From positions 62,001-126,000 of the forward strand of contig NZ_JAEULY010000019.1 in NCBI RefSeq assembly GCF_016793595.1: a DNA stretch of 64,000 bases, in the 5' to 3' direction. Shown piece by piece: positions 32,661 through 42,307 of the stretch; position 1 is the first letter of the stretch, and each line of letters begins with the position of its first letter. A program made the translations under genes and the position numbers. Under the pieces are notes generated by a model. The model did not search any database, was not told the DNA's origin, and worked only from the letters and a program-made list of their open reading frames with translations. The stretch comes from Phreatobacter sp. GTDB lineage: Bacteria; Pseudomonadota; Alphaproteobacteria; Rhizobiales; Phreatobacteraceae.

Positions 32661-34075
32661 TGCGCAAAGCTTCGATCCTTCTCGCAGGGGCCGCCATGGG
32701 GGCGCTCGCGACCGTGGCGGTCACGCAGCCCCGGGCCATCCTCGGGATGGACGCCAATGCCGCGGCTTCCGACACCTACCGCCACATCAACCTGTTCGGC
32801 GACATCTTCGAGCGCGTGCGCACCGACTATGTCGAGAAGCCGGATGACGCCAAGCTGATCGAGGCGGCGATCAACGGCATGCTGACCTCGCTCGACCCGC
32901 ATTCGAGCTTCATGGACGCGCGCAACTTCCGCGACATGCAGGTGCAGACGCGCGGCGAGTTCGGCGGCCTCGGCATCGAGGTCACCCAGGAAGAGGGCCT
33001 GATCAAGGTCGTCTCGCCGATCGACGACACGCCGGCCTCCAAGGCGGGCATTCTCGCCAATGACATCATCACCCACATCGACAACGAGCCGATTCAGGGC
33101 CTCACCCTGCAGCAGGCGGTCGAAAAGATGCGTGGCCCGGTGGGCTCCAAGATCACCATCCGCGTCAACCGCGCCGGCACCCCGCCGCGCGACATCGAGA
33201 TCACCCGCGACCGCATCGTGATCCGCGCCGTCCGCCACCAGATCCTGGGCGACGATGTCGGCTATGTCCGCGTCACGCAGTTCAACGAGCAGACGACCGA
33301 GAGCCTCCGGCGCGCGATCGAGGACATCAAGGCCAAGGTGCCGGCCGACAAGCTGCGCGGCTATGTGCTCGACCTGCGCCTCAATCCGGGTGGCCTGCTC
33401 GACCAGTCGATCTCGGTCTCCGACGCCTTCCTCGAGCGCGGCGAGATCGTCTCGACCCGCGGCCGCAATGCCGAGGAAACGCAGCGCTGGAACGCCCGCT
33501 CGGGCGACCTGACCGGCGGCAAGCCGGTCATCGTGCTGATCAACGGCGGTTCGGCCTCGGCCTCCGAGATCGTTGCCGGCGCGCTGCAGGACCACCGTCG
33601 CGCGACGGTGCTCGGCACGCGCTCCTTCGGCAAGGGCTCGGTGCAGACCATCATCCCGCTCGGCAGCCAGGGCGCGCTGCGCCTGACCACGGCGCGCTAC
33701 TACACGCCGTCCGGCCGCTCGATCCAGGCCCGCGGCATCGACCCGGACATCGTGCTCGAACAGCCGGTGCCGGAGGAGCTGCGCGCCCAGGCCCAGGCCA
33801 CCGAGCGCCGCAGCGAAGCGGGCCTGCGCGGCCATCTGCGCAATCAGGGCGGCGAGAGCAACGAGGTGCGTTCGCCGACCGAGGTCTATGTGCCGCGCGA
33901 GCAGAAGGACGACATGCAGATCAAGCGCGCGCTCGAACTGCTGCGCGGCGAGGCGACCGATCCGGCCTTCCCGCCGAGCCAGCGCGCCGCAGCCGCGCCG
34001 GCAGCGGGCGCGACGCCGGCCGCTCCGACGACGCCCGCGGCCCCTGCTGCTCCGGCTCCCGCGCCGTCCCGCTAA
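32657..34075 (+). CDS. ctpA: Carboxy-terminal processing protease (S41)
   Basis: A 472-residue periplasmic serine protease with an N-terminal signal or anchor helix (SILLAGAAMGALATVAV). The PDZ domain (about 90-185, with GEFGGLGIEV and PASKAGILANDIITHID) precedes the S41 domain. The Ser/Lys dyad is S301 in NGGSASASEIV and K326 in RSFGKGSVQT, with the 25-residue spacing of Tsp. The C-terminus is an Ala/Pro-rich tail of about 45 residues. It is translationally coupled to envC (ATGA overlap) and ends at a strong terminator. Confidence 0.94.
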   Translation: MMRKASILLAGAAMGALATVAVTQPRAILGMDANAAASDTYRHINLFGDIFERVRTDYVEKPDDAKLIEAAINGMLTSLDPHSSFMDARNFRDMQVQTRGEFGGLGIEVTQEEGLIKVVSPIDDTPASKAGILANDIITHIDNEPIQGLTLQQAVEKMRGPVGSKITIRVNRAGTPPRDIEITRDRIVIRAVRHQILGDDVGYVRVTQFNEQTTESLRRAIEDIKAKVPADKLRGYVLDLRLNPGGLLDQSISVSDAFLERGEIVSTRGRNAEETQRWNARSGDLTGGKPVIVLINGGSASASEIVAGALQDHRRATVLGTRSFGKGSVQTIIPLGSQGALRLTTARYYTPSGRSIQARGIDPDIVLEQPVPEELRAQAQATERRSEAGLRGHLRNQGGESNEVRSPTEVYVPREQKDDMQIKRALELLRGEATDPAFPPSQRAAAAPAAGATPAAPTTPAAPAAPAPAPSR

Positions 34076-34104
34076 CGGCTTCGGCCCGGACCGGCAGACA
34101 TTCC

Positions 34105-34136
34105 AGACCCCCGGTCAGCAATGGCCGGGGGTTTTC
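34105..34136 (+). terminator. Rho-independent terminator of envC-ctpA
   Basis: CCCCCGGTCA (34108-34117) pairs with TGGCCGGGGG (34122-34131), allowing one wobble pair, around a GCAA tetraloop of the stable GNRA class. TTTTC follows. It starts 33 bp after the ctpA stop. Confidence 0.8.
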
Positions 34137-34163
34137 TCAACCCCGACCCCTTGCTGCCTCGCC

Positions 34164-34982
34164 ATGTCCCTCTCTTCGTCGCAGACCGCCCTGTTCGCCG
34201 ACACGGTGCTGTCGGCCTACCGCTCGGGCCGCCAGATCGCGCCCCTGAGCACCACGGAGCCGACTTTCACCGTCCGCGACGGCGAGAGGGTCGCCCATGA
34301 GGTCGCACGCCGTCGCGTCGCCGCCGGCGAGCGGATCATCGGCCGGAAGATCGGCTTCACCAACCGCACCATCTGGGACGAGTACAAGGTCTATTCGCCG
34401 ATCTGGGGACCGGTCTATGACACGACGTTCCGGGATGTGTCCGGCCCGGCGGAGGCGGCCATCGGCCACCTCGTCGAGCCGCGCATCGAACCGGAGATCA
34501 TCCTCGGCTTCACGGGCCCGGTGACGGCGGCCATGGACGACCGCGCCATCCTCGGCGCGGTCGGCTGGGTCGCGCACGGCTTCGAGATCGTGCAGTCGCT
34601 GTTTCCCGGCTGGATCTTCCAGGGCTCCGACTGCCAGGCGGCCTTCGGGCTGCACGGCGCGCTGTTCTGCGGGCCGCGGACGCCGGTGGGCGGCGATCCC
34701 GGCCGCTGGCTGGAGGCGCTCAGCACCTTCGCCATCACCATTGCCCGCAACGGCGAGACACTCGACCGGGGCGTCGCGGCCAATGTGCTGGATGGGCCGC
34801 TCTCGGCGACCCGCCATCTCGCGGGCGTGCTCGAAGCCGACCCGCAGGCGACGCCGATCGGCGCGGGCGAGATCATCACCACCGGCACGGTGACGCGCGC
34901 GTTTCCCATCGCGCCCGGCGAGGAATGGTCGACCACGGTGGAGGGCATCGACGTCCAGCCGATGCGCCTCGCGCTGGTCTGA
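34164..34982 (+). CDS. 2-keto-4-pentenoate hydratase-family protein
   Basis: A 272-residue member of the fumarylacetoacetase/hydratase fold. Conserved blocks include GRKIGFTNRTIWDEY (about 54-68), the metal-binding EPRIEPEIILGF (near 108-119) and GWVAHGFEIVQSLFPGW. Members hydrate 2-hydroxypenta-2,4-dienoate in aromatic meta-cleavage or act as 4-oxalocrotonate decarboxylases. No aromatic ring cleavage genes are nearby, so its substrate is open. It converges with the ABC exporter gene, ending 5 bp before its stop. Confidence 0.82.
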   Translation: MSLSSSQTALFADTVLSAYRSGRQIAPLSTTEPTFTVRDGERVAHEVARRRVAAGERIIGRKIGFTNRTIWDEYKVYSPIWGPVYDTTFRDVSGPAEAAIGHLVEPRIEPEIILGFTGPVTAAMDDRAILGAVGWVAHGFEIVQSLFPGWIFQGSDCQAAFGLHGALFCGPRTPVGGDPGRWLEALSTFAITIARNGETLDRGVAANVLDGPLSATRHLAGVLEADPQATPIGAGEIITTGTVTRAFPIAPGEEWSTTVEGIDVQPMRLALV

Positions 34983-34987
34983 ACGGA

Positions 34988-36781
34988 TCAGGTCTCGACC
35001 ATCGCGCGCGGCGGCTTGCGGTCGCCCTCGCTGCCGGCCATGAACTGCGCCTTGGCGAGGTTGGCGAAGACGCCGCCCTGCGCCACCAGTTCCTCGAACG
35101 TGCCGCTCTCGATGACGCGGCCCTGATCGAAAACGAGGATGCGCGTTGCGTGCCGGATGGTGGCGAGACGGTGGGCGATGACGAAGGTCGTGCGTCCCTT
35201 CATCACCTCTTCCAGCGCCGCCTGCAGCTTCTGCTCGGTGGTGGCGTCGAGCGCCGAGGTCGCCTCGTCGAGGATCAGCACGGGCGGGTCCTTGAGGAGC
35301 GCGCGCGCGATGGACAGGCGCTGGCGCTCGCCGCCCGACAGCGAACGGCCGCGTTCGGCGACCTCGGTGTCGAGCCCGTCCGGCTGACGCTTGAGGAAGT
35401 CCATCGCCTGCGCCCGCTCGCAGGCCTGCCAGATCTCGTCGTCGGTCGCCTCGGGGCGGCCCACCTGCAGGTTCTCCTTGATCGTCCGCGCGAACAGCAT
35501 CGGCTCCTGGAACACGACGCCGATATTGCGACGGAGCGAGACCAGCGTGATGTCGCGGATATCGTGACCGTCCATGGTGACGCGGCCGGATTGCGGATCG
35601 AAGACGCGGTGGAGCAGCGACAAGGTCGTGGACTTGCCCGAACCGGTCGAGCCGACCAGCGCGATGGTGTCGCCGGGCTGCGCGACGAAGGAGAGGTCCG
35701 CCACCGCCGCGCGCTTGCCGTCATAGGAGAAGGAGACGTTCTCGAAGGCCACCGTGCCGGCGACACGGCCGATATCGACGGCGTTCGGCCGATCGTGGAC
35801 CTGCGGGGTGGTATCGATGACCTCGAAGAAGTCCTTGATCTTCGGGCCTTCGAGGAAGACGGCGTTGATGAAACCGACCAGCGCCTCCAGCTTGCCGATC
35901 AGCATGGTGGCGAAGCCCATGAAGGTGACGATCTCGCCGATGGTGGCGAGGCCGTTGATGTGCAGCCAGGTGCCGATCAGGAAGATCGACAGCACCGTCA
36001 GCGTCGCCGAGGCGCGCGAGGCGACCGCCGCGATGGCCCACCACGACAGAACCGGAATCTGCGCGGCGAGCAGCGCGTCGATGGTCGCGCGCATGGCGCG
36101 GACCTCGGCTTCGACGCGCGTGAAGGACTGGATCACCGGCACGTTGCCGAGAGCGTCGGTCGCCCGCTCCGCGAGGGCGTTGTGATATTCCTGAACCTTG
36201 CCCTGAAGGCTCTCCGTCCGCCGCAGCACCCAGCTGGTCAGGATGAAGAAGAAGAACACCATCACCACCAGGACCGAGCCGAGCCGCCAGTTCACCCAGA
36301 GCGAGACGGGGACCAGGATCACCAGCGCGATCATCGAGGCGCAATGCTCGCGCAGGAACGACAGCAGCAGCCAGGCCATGGCGTTCGAGCCTTCGAGCAT
36401 CTGCTTGAGCAGGCGGCCCGAATGCGCGCCGGAATGGTAGCTGAGCGGCAGGTTCAGCACGTGCTCGAAGAAATGCTGCATGAAGGCGAGGCGCCGGCGA
36501 TGCGACATGCGGTCGGCATGGAGCGCGACCAGGACGCCGGCGGCGATGGTGAACAGGCCGAACACAACCCAGGCCGTCACCAGCGGCAGGATCTCGGACC
36601 AGGTCACCGTGCGCCCCCGCGCCTGCGCGCCCGTGAGCGCATCGATGATCCGCCCGAACAGGATCGGCTCGGCGAACATGATGCAGGCAAGCGCGATGTT
36701 GCAGAGGAGCAGGACCATGCCGAGGCGCTGCTCGGGCCCGAGTTGCCGCAGCACGCGCCAGTAGACTTTCAGGAGTGACAT
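34988..36781 (-). CDS. ndvA: Cyclic beta-1,2-glucan ABC exporter (NdvA/ChvA-type)
   Basis: A 597-residue half-transporter with a six-helix membrane domain (about 20-320) fused to an ATPase. Walker A is GSTGSGKST (near 375), the signature [17 protein letters not shown] (near 480), Walker [13 protein letters not shown] (near 502) and the switch His in [10 protein letters not shown]. Start [19 protein letters not shown] is typical of NdvA, which exports cyclic glucans to the periplasm for osmoadaptation and host interaction. The partner glucan synthase NdvB is not in the window. A different lipid or polysaccharide substrate cannot be excluded. Confidence 0.86.
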   Translation of the reverse strand: MSLLKVYWRVLRQLGPEQRLGMVLLLCNIALACIMFAEPILFGRIIDALTGAQARGRTVTWSEILPLVTAWVVFGLFTIAAGVLVALHADRMSHRRRLAFMQHFFEHVLNLPLSYHSGAHSGRLLKQMLEGSNAMAWLLLSFLREHCASMIALVILVPVSLWVNWRLGSVLVVMVFFFFILTSWVLRRTESLQGKVQEYHNALAERATDALGNVPVIQSFTRVEAEVRAMRATIDALLAAQIPVLSWWAIAAVASRASATLTVLSIFLIGTWLHINGLATIGEIVTFMGFATMLIGKLEALVGFINAVFLEGPKIKDFFEVIDTTPQVHDRPNAVDIGRVAGTVAFENVSFSYDGKRAAVADLSFVAQPGDTIALVGSTGSGKSTTLSLLHRVFDPQSGRVTMDGHDIRDITLVSLRRNIGVVFQEPMLFARTIKENLQVGRPEATDDEIWQACERAQAMDFLKRQPDGLDTEVAERGRSLSGGERQRLSIARALLKDPPVLILDEATSALDATTEQKLQAALEEVMKGRTTFVIAHRLATIRHATRILVFDQGRVIESGTFEELVAQGGVFANLAKAQFMAGSEGDRKPPRAMVET

Positions 36782-36799
36782 CAGGCGCCTCGGTCGTTC

Positions 36800-36814
36800 G
36801 CGGGCCCTGCCCGC
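36800..36814 (-). terminator. Hairpin between deoB and ndvA
   Basis: GCGGGC pairs with GCCCGC around a 3-base loop. It lies 55 bp after the deoB stop in the minus direction and 19 bp before the ndvA start. There is no U-tract, so this is a weak terminator candidate for the ten-gene operon. Confidence 0.3.
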
Positions 36815-36869
36815 TTCATGCCCTGTGAAACATGCCGTTCAACGCGCCGCAAGGGCTGCGGTTTCCCGC

Positions 36870-38063
36870 TCAGAACGGGCGCCCCGCGCCGGGCCCCGGC
36901 AGGCCGAGATGGGCCGAGACTGTTGCCGCGATGTCGGCAAAGGACTCCCGGTCGCCGATAGACCCCGCCGGCTGGCCGGGACCGAAGGCGAGGATGGGCA
37001 CGTGCTCGCGCGTGTGATCGGAGCCCGGATAAGTCGGATCGCAGCCGTGATCGGCCGTGACGAATACGAGGTCGCCCGGCTTCAGGCGTTGCCGCAACTC
37101 CGGCAGCCAGCCGTCGAACGCCATCAGCGCCCGCCCATAGCCTTCGGGATCGCGGCGATGGCCATAGAGCGAGTCGAAATCGATGAAATTCGCCATCAGC
37201 AACCCGCCGTCGCGCAACCGGTCGAGGGCCGCAAGCGTCGCCGCGCCGATGGCCGCGTTGCCGTTAGCCTTCACCTCCTCGCCCGTGCCGATATGGGCAA
37301 AGATGTCGCCGATCTTGCCGACGGTGACGACATGCCGCCCGGCGTCGGCGGCGATCTGGAGAAGCGTCGGTGCCGGCGGCGCAACGGCATAGTCGCGGCG
37401 GTTGCCGGTGCGGACGAAATCCGTGGCGCCGGATCCGACGAAGGGCCGCGCGATCACCCGCCCGATACCGAGCGGATCGACCAGACGCCGCGCGATCAGG
37501 CAGAGCTGGTAAAGCCGCTGAAGCCCGAACGCCTCCTCGTGCGCCGCGATCTGCAAGACGGAATCGGCGGACGTGTAGAGGATCGGCCTGCCGGTCCGCA
37601 CATGCTCCTCGCCGAGTTCGGCGATAATCTCCGTACCCGAGGCGTGCTTGTCGCCAAGAATGCCAGGAAGCCGCCCTTCACGGATGATCGCCTCGGTCAG
37701 ATCAGTCGGAAAGCTGGGCTCGGTGCTCGGGAAATAGCCCCAGTCGAAAGTGACCGGCACGCCCGCGATCTCCCAGTGTCCGGACGGCGTGTCCTTGCCG
37801 CGCGACGTCTCGACGCCGAACCCGAAGCGGCCCCTTGGCGGGCCGGCGATCTCGAGCCCCGGTGGAACCCGTCCCGTCGACTGTCGCGCCGCCTCGCCTA
37901 GGCCCAGTGCCGCGAGGTTCGGCAGCGCGAAGGGCATCCCGGTCGCGGCGAACCACTCCGCGACATGGCCGAGCGTGTCCGCGCCAGCGTCGCCGTAGGC
38001 GGCCGCGTCGGCACTGGCGCCGATGCCGGCCGAATCGAGGACGATGACGATGGCGCGGGCCAT
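36870..38063 (-). CDS. deoB: Phosphopentomutase
   Basis: DeoB converts (deoxy)ribose 1-phosphate, made by nucleoside phosphorylases, to the 5-phosphate. The 397-residue protein belongs to the alkaline phosphatase superfamily and has two manganese sites: N-terminal [10 protein letters not shown], and [25 protein letters not shown] near the C-terminus. [10 protein letters not shown] holds the phosphorylated Thr. Last gene of the nucleoside operon, 3 bp after deoA. Confidence 0.95.
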   Translation of the reverse strand: MARAIVIVLDSAGIGASADAAAYGDAGADTLGHVAEWFAATGMPFALPNLAALGLGEAARQSTGRVPPGLEIAGPPRGRFGFGVETSRGKDTPSGHWEIAGVPVTFDWGYFPSTEPSFPTDLTEAIIREGRLPGILGDKHASGTEIIAELGEEHVRTGRPILYTSADSVLQIAAHEEAFGLQRLYQLCLIARRLVDPLGIGRVIARPFVGSGATDFVRTGNRRDYAVAPPAPTLLQIAADAGRHVVTVGKIGDIFAHIGTGEEVKANGNAAIGAATLAALDRLRDGGLLMANFIDFDSLYGHRRDPEGYGRALMAFDGWLPELRQRLKPGDLVFVTADHGCDPTYPGSDHTREHVPILAFGPGQPAGSIGDRESFADIAATVSAHLGLPGPGAGRPF

Positions 38064-38066
38064 GGC

Positions 38067-39392
38067 TCAGCCCGTGATCCGGGCCTGGACCAGCGCGCCA
38101 ATGACCGCGCCGCCCGCGCCGAGGGTCACGGCCTTCGCGATCATCGCCGCAGCCGCATCGAAACCCGCCTCGTCACGGGCATGGATCATCGCCAATGGCT
38201 GGCCGGGTTCGACCGCATCTCCGAGCGCGACGATGTCGGTGAGCCCCACGGCGTGATCGACGGGGTCGGCGGCGCGCGTGCGCCCGCCGCCGAGCGCCAC
38301 CACGCTCATGCCCACGGCGCGGGTATCGACCTTCGTCACCACGCCGGCCTTGTCGGCCAGAACCGGCCGCACCAGCGGCGCGCGCGGCAGATGCTTGTCG
38401 GGGTGTTCCATCAGATCGGCGGGGCCGCCAAGCGCCGTCACCATCTGCTGGAAGATCTCGGCGGCGCGGCCATTGGCGAGCACGCGCTCCAGCTTGCCCA
38501 GCGCGGTATCGAGATCGGGCGCGAGCTTGCCGAGCACCAGCAGTTCGGAGGCGAGCGCCATGGTCACGCCATGCAGGCGGCTCTCGCGATAACGGCCTTC
38601 GAGATAGTCGACGGTCCAGCGCACCTCCACCGCATTGCCGGCGGCGTTGGCCAGCGGCTGGTCCATCGGCGTCACCAGCGCGACCGTGGGCAGGCCCGCG
38701 CCGCCCGCGACCGCCGCGATGCTCTCGGCAAGTTCCTTCGAGCGCGGAAACTCCGGCATGAAGGCGCCGGAGCCGGTCTTCACGTCCATCACCAGCCCGT
38801 CGAGCCCGGCGGCAAGCTTCTTCGACAGGATCGAGGACGTCAGAAGCGGAATGGTCTCGACCGTCGCGGTCACATCGCGCACGCCGTAGATGACCTTGTC
38901 GGCGGGGGCGAGATCGGCGGTCTGCCCGATGATCGCGCAGCCGATATCGCGCACGGTGCGCCGGAACAGATCGCGGTCGGGCGTCGCATTGTAGCCGGGG
39001 ATCGATTCCAGCTTGTCGAGCGTGCCCCCGGTATGGCCGAGGCCACGGCCGGAGATCATCGGGACGAAACCGCCCGCCGCCGCGACCATCGGCGCGAGCA
39101 TGAGCGAGACCACGTCGCCGACGCCGCCGGTCGAATGCTTGTCGAGGACGGGACCCGGCAGGTTCAGGTCGCGCCAGTCCAGCGTCACGCCGGAGCGGAC
39201 CATGGCCTGCGTCAGCGCCACGCGCTCGGGCATGGCCATGCCGCGAAAGAACACCGCCATGCAGAAGGCGGCGACCTGCGCGTCGGTCACCGTGCCCTCG
39301 CCGATTCCGGCGACGAAACCGGCGATGGCTTCGTCCGACAGCCTGCCGCCGTCGCGCTTCTCGCGGATGATCTCCTGCGGGATGAAGGTCAT
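38067..39392 (-). CDS. deoA: Thymidine phosphorylase
   Basis: DeoA splits thymidine or deoxyuridine with phosphate into base and deoxyribose 1-phosphate. The 441-residue protein begins MTFIPQEIIREKRDGGRLSD, carries KHSTGGVGDVVSL (about 84-96, phosphate site) and GRGLGHTGGTLDKLESIPGY, and ends with the pyrimidine phosphorylase C-terminal domain. GGGAGG precedes the ATG. Its start overlaps the deoC stop (ATGA). Confidence 0.95.
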   Translation of the reverse strand: MTFIPQEIIREKRDGGRLSDEAIAGFVAGIGEGTVTDAQVAAFCMAVFFRGMAMPERVALTQAMVRSGVTLDWRDLNLPGPVLDKHSTGGVGDVVSLMLAPMVAAAGGFVPMISGRGLGHTGGTLDKLESIPGYNATPDRDLFRRTVRDIGCAIIGQTADLAPADKVIYGVRDVTATVETIPLLTSSILSKKLAAGLDGLVMDVKTGSGAFMPEFPRSKELAESIAAVAGGAGLPTVALVTPMDQPLANAAGNAVEVRWTVDYLEGRYRESRLHGVTMALASELLVLGKLAPDLDTALGKLERVLANGRAAEIFQQMVTALGGPADLMEHPDKHLPRAPLVRPVLADKAGVVTKVDTRAVGMSVVALGGGRTRAADPVDHAVGLTDIVALGDAVEPGQPLAMIHARDEAGFDAAAAMIAKAVTLGAGGAVIGALVQARITG

Positions 39393-40144
39393 GCCGCACC
39401 TCCCGCCGCCGTGAGCAGAACGTCGAGCAGGCCGGACGCACCGAAGCGGAACGTGTCGGGCGTCGCCCAGTCCGGACCCATCCTCCGGTCGGCAAGGTCG
39501 AGATAGGCGCGCGCATCGGCGAGCGTGCGGATGCCGCCCGAGGGCTTGATGCCGACCCGCCGGCCAGAGGCGGCGATCTCGTCCAGCATGATCGCCACGG
39601 CCTCGGGGGTCGCGGAGGTCTGGGTCTTGCCGGTCGAGGTCTTGATGAAGTCGGCGCCGGTGCCAATGGCGATGCGCGCGGCTTCCCGGATCAGGTCGGG
39701 GGTTTTCAGCTCGCCGGTTTCGAGGATCGTCTTCAGCGTGCGGGTCGGCGGCACCGAGGCGCGAACCGCGCCGAGCAGAGCGCCGACCACCTCGCGCCGG
39801 CCAGCGGCGAGCGCCCGCCACGGCAGCACCAGATCGATCTCGTCGGCGCCGTCGAGCAGGGCGTAGCGCGCCTCGTCGGCCGCGCCCATCACGTCATCGT
39901 CGCCGGCGGGGAAGTTGACGACCGTGGCGACCTTGACCGGCACGCCCTTCAGGAGACGCCGCGCCTGCGGCACGAATCCGGCCCACAGGCAGACGGCCGC
40001 GACCGGGCCCGCAGGCGTTGCGGCGCGCGCGCAGAGCTTTTCCACGCCCGCCTCGTCGAGCCCGTTGGAGAGGTCGGTCAGGTCGAGCAGCGCAATGGCG
40101 CGGCGGGCAAGGTCTGAATCGCTCATCGAACTGGCATCGGTCAT
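39389..40144 (-). CDS. deoC: Deoxyribose-phosphate aldolase
   Basis: DeoC cleaves 2-deoxyribose 5-phosphate to glyceraldehyde 3-phosphate and acetaldehyde, linking deoxynucleoside breakdown to glycolysis. The 251-residue TIM barrel has the Schiff-base lysine in GADFIKTSTGK and a second active-site Lys in VGIKPSGGIRT. VVNFPAGDDD and DEIDLVLPW are also conserved. It overlaps punA upstream and deoA downstream by 4 bp each. Confidence 0.95.
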   Translation of the reverse strand: MTDASSMSDSDLARRAIALLDLTDLSNGLDEAGVEKLCARAATPAGPVAAVCLWAGFVPQARRLLKGVPVKVATVVNFPAGDDDVMGAADEARYALLDGADEIDLVLPWRALAAGRREVVGALLGAVRASVPPTRTLKTILETGELKTPDLIREAARIAIGTGADFIKTSTGKTQTSATPEAVAIMLDEIAASGRRVGIKPSGGIRTLADARAYLDLADRRMGPDWATPDTFRFGASGLLDVLLTAAGGAA

Positions 40145-40938
40145 GCGGCAAGCCTTGCAAGGAAGCCTCGGATCACCGCCTCCATGGCGGCGGCCCCCTG
40201 ATGGGCCACAGCCTTGGTCTCGGCGTGCGAGGGCGCATGCGCCGCCATGCCGGCGGCATAGTTGGTGATCATCGACAAGGCCGCGACGGGGAGACCCGCA
40301 TGGCGCGCCAGGATCACCTCCGGAACTGTCGACATGCCCACCGCATCCGCGCCGAGGCCACGCAGCGCGCGGATCTCGGCCGGCGTCTCGAAGCTCGGCC
40401 CGGTCACCCAGACATAGACGCCCTCGTGCAGTGCGATGCGCGCGGCGGCCGCGCCATGGGCGAGGGCGGTGCGCAGGCCGGGGTCGTAGGCGTCGTTCAT
40501 CGGCACGAAACTGGCGTCGCCGGAGAGGCCAACCAGCGGATTCGGTCCGAACAGGCTGATATGATCCTCGATCGCCATGATGCTGCCCGGCGGCATGTCG
40601 GCCCTCAGCGAACCCGCGGAATTGGTCAGCAGCAGGGCGCCGACGCCAAGGTCGGCAAAAGCGTCGATGGCGGGCTTCATCGCGCGGGGATCGCCGCGCT
40701 CGTAGGTGTGAACGCGTCCCTGCATCATCGCCACGCGCCGGCCCTCCAGCGTCCCGATCACCAGCCGCCCGGCATGGCCGGTGACGCCGGAAAGTGGAAA
40801 GCCGGGCAGGTCGGCATAGGCGATGGCGACCGGCGTCTCGACCGCCTCGGCCAGCGGCCCGAGCCCGGTGCCGAGCACGACCGCGCAGTCGATCGGCGTA
40901 TCGCCGGCAATGGCGCGGATGGTGGCGGCGGCGCTCAT
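40141..40938 (-). CDS. punA: Purine-nucleoside phosphorylase
   Basis: Phosphorolyses (deoxy)guanosine and inosine to the base and pentose 1-phosphate. The 265-residue protein matches the trimeric low-molecular-mass class: VLGTGLGPLAEAVE at the N-terminus, GRVHTYERGDP, LLLTNSAGSLR and PSFETPAEIRALRGLGADAVGMSTVPE, where the purine-site Glu lies in FETPAE. Overlaps cdd and deoC by 4 bp. Confidence 0.93.
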   Translation of the reverse strand: MSAAATIRAIAGDTPIDCAVVLGTGLGPLAEAVETPVAIAYADLPGFPLSGVTGHAGRLVIGTLEGRRVAMMQGRVHTYERGDPRAMKPAIDAFADLGVGALLLTNSAGSLRADMPPGSIMAIEDHISLFGPNPLVGLSGDASFVPMNDAYDPGLRTALAHGAAAARIALHEGVYVWVTGPSFETPAEIRALRGLGADAVGMSTVPEVILARHAGLPVAALSMITNYAAGMAAHAPSHAETKAVAHQGAAAMEAVIRGFLARLAA

Positions 40939-41336
40939 GCGAGATTGTCCGGGCCGAACGAGTGCGGCAGCAGCTCGCCGAGCGTGAAGCTGCGCCGGAT
41001 GCCCTGCGGCCCCGCGATATGAATCGCGGCCATGTCGGGCGCGAATTCGCGCAGGCGCTGCCGGCAGGCGCCGCAGGGTGTGCAGAGCGGCTCGCCGTCG
41101 CCGACCACCAGCACCTCGGTTATCGCCCGGTCGCCGCCGAGCACCATGGCGGCGATGGCGCCGGCCTCCGCGCAGGTGCCGACGGGATAGGCGGCGTTCT
41201 CGACATTGGCGCCCGCATAGAGCCGGCCCGAGACCGCGCGCACCACCGCGCCGACCCGGAAGCGCGAATGCGGCGCATAGGCCGCCGCCTGCGCCTGTCT
41301 CGCCATCGCAAACATCTCGTCGAGATCGGCGCTCAC
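40935..41336 (-). CDS. cdd: Cytidine deaminase
   Basis: Deaminates (deoxy)cytidine to (deoxy)uridine so that it can enter DeoA. The 133-residue protein is the small tetrameric type with three cysteine zinc ligands: TCAEAGAI (catalytic Glu beside the first Cys) and PCGACRQ. SRFRVGAVVRAVSGRLYAGANVENAAYP is the substrate-binding block. The GTG start overlaps the stop of the upstream permease gene (GTGA), which is why I prefer it to the internal ATG. Confidence 0.93.
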   Translation of the reverse strand: MSADLDEMFAMARQAQAAAYAPHSRFRVGAVVRAVSGRLYAGANVENAAYPVGTCAEAGAIAAMVLGGDRAITEVLVVGDGEPLCTPCGACRQRLREFAPDMAAIHIAGPQGIRRSFTLGELLPHSFGPDNLA

Positions 41337-42307
41337 GAACGGTCCTTCACGTAGGGCGCGCCGGAGGCTTTCGGCGGCACGGCGCGGCCGATGAAGCCGG
41401 CCAGCAGAATCACGGTGAGGATATAGGGCAAAGCCTGGATCGCCTGAACCGGGATCGCGCCGACGCCTGGCAGGCTGGCGCCCTGAAGCCTGAGCGCCAT
41501 GGCGTCGAGGAAGCCGAACAGCAGGCAGGCGCCGAGCGCGGCCCAGGGCCGCCACTTCGCGAAGACCAGCGCGGCGAGGGCGATATAGCCCTTGCCGGCG
41601 GTCATGTCGGGCACGAATCCGGCCGATTGCGCGATGGAGAGATAGGCGCCGCCAAAGCCGCAGAAGATGCCCGCGACCAGCACGGCTGAATAGCGCAGCC
41701 GCGCCACCGACAGGCCGGCGGTCTCGACGGCGGCGGGGTTCTCGCCGCTCGCGCGCAGGCGGAGGCCCCAGCGCGTGCGGAACATCAGGAACGCCGTCAG
41801 CGGTACCAGCAGGAAGGCCGCATAGACCAGCAGCGAATGACCGGAAACGACCTCGGCATAGAAACTGCCGGCAAAGGGCACCGCATCGGCGACGCCCGCC
41901 AGCGGCAGCGCGACCTCGCCGAAGCGCGCCTCGCCGGCAAGCTGCGGCGTGCGGCCGCCCTGTCCGAACCAGGCATTGCCGAGGACGGCGGTGAGGCCGG
42001 CAGCGAGGAAGTTCAGCGCCATGCCCGAGACGATCTGGTTGCCGTTCCAGGTGATCGTGGCAAAGCCGTGGACGAGCGCGAAGGCCACGGAGGCGACGAT
42101 GCCCGCGAGCAGGCCCAGCCACGGATTGGGAACGACCGCAACGATAGCGGCGGCGGCAAAGGCGGCGGCCAGCATCTTGCCTTCGAGGCCGATATCGACA
42201 ACGCCCGCCCGCTCCGACCAGAGCCCCGCGAGGCAGGCGAAGATCAGCGGCGTTGCGAGCCGCACCGCGCTGTCGAGCGCCGCGAGAGGGGCGAGCCAGC
42301 CGCTCAT
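41333..42307 (-). CDS. Nucleoside ABC transporter permease (second subunit)
   Basis: A 324-residue membrane protein with about eight to ten helices, of the branched-chain permease superfamily, BMP/nucleoside branch. SERAGVVDIGLEGKMLAAAFAA near the N-terminus and GENPAAVETAGLSV in the middle (the ABC-contacting loop) are diagnostic of the RnsD/NupC/YufQ-type subunit. It pairs with the next permease to form the channel. Overlaps both neighbours by 4 bp. Confidence 0.9.
   Translation of the reverse strand: MSGWLAPLAALDSAVRLATPLIFACLAGLWSERAGVVDIGLEGKMLAAAFAAAAIVAVVPNPWLGLLAGIVASVAFALVHGFATITWNGNQIVSGMALNFLAAGLTAVLGNAWFGQGGRTPQLAGEARFGEVALPLAGVADAVPFAGSFYAEVVSGHSLLVYAAFLLVPLTAFLMFRTRWGLRLRASGENPAAVETAGLSVARLRYSAVLVAGIFCGFGGAYLSIAQSAGFVPDMTAGKGYIALAALVFAKWRPWAALGACLLFGFLDAMALRLQGASLPGVGAIPVQAIQALPYILTVILLAGFIGRAVPPKASGAPYVKDRS

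Noticed and set aside
34925-36778. A 617-codon plus-strand frame opposite the NdvA-type exporter
   Set aside because: His/Glu/Arg-rich shadow translation; the minus strand has all ABC motifs.
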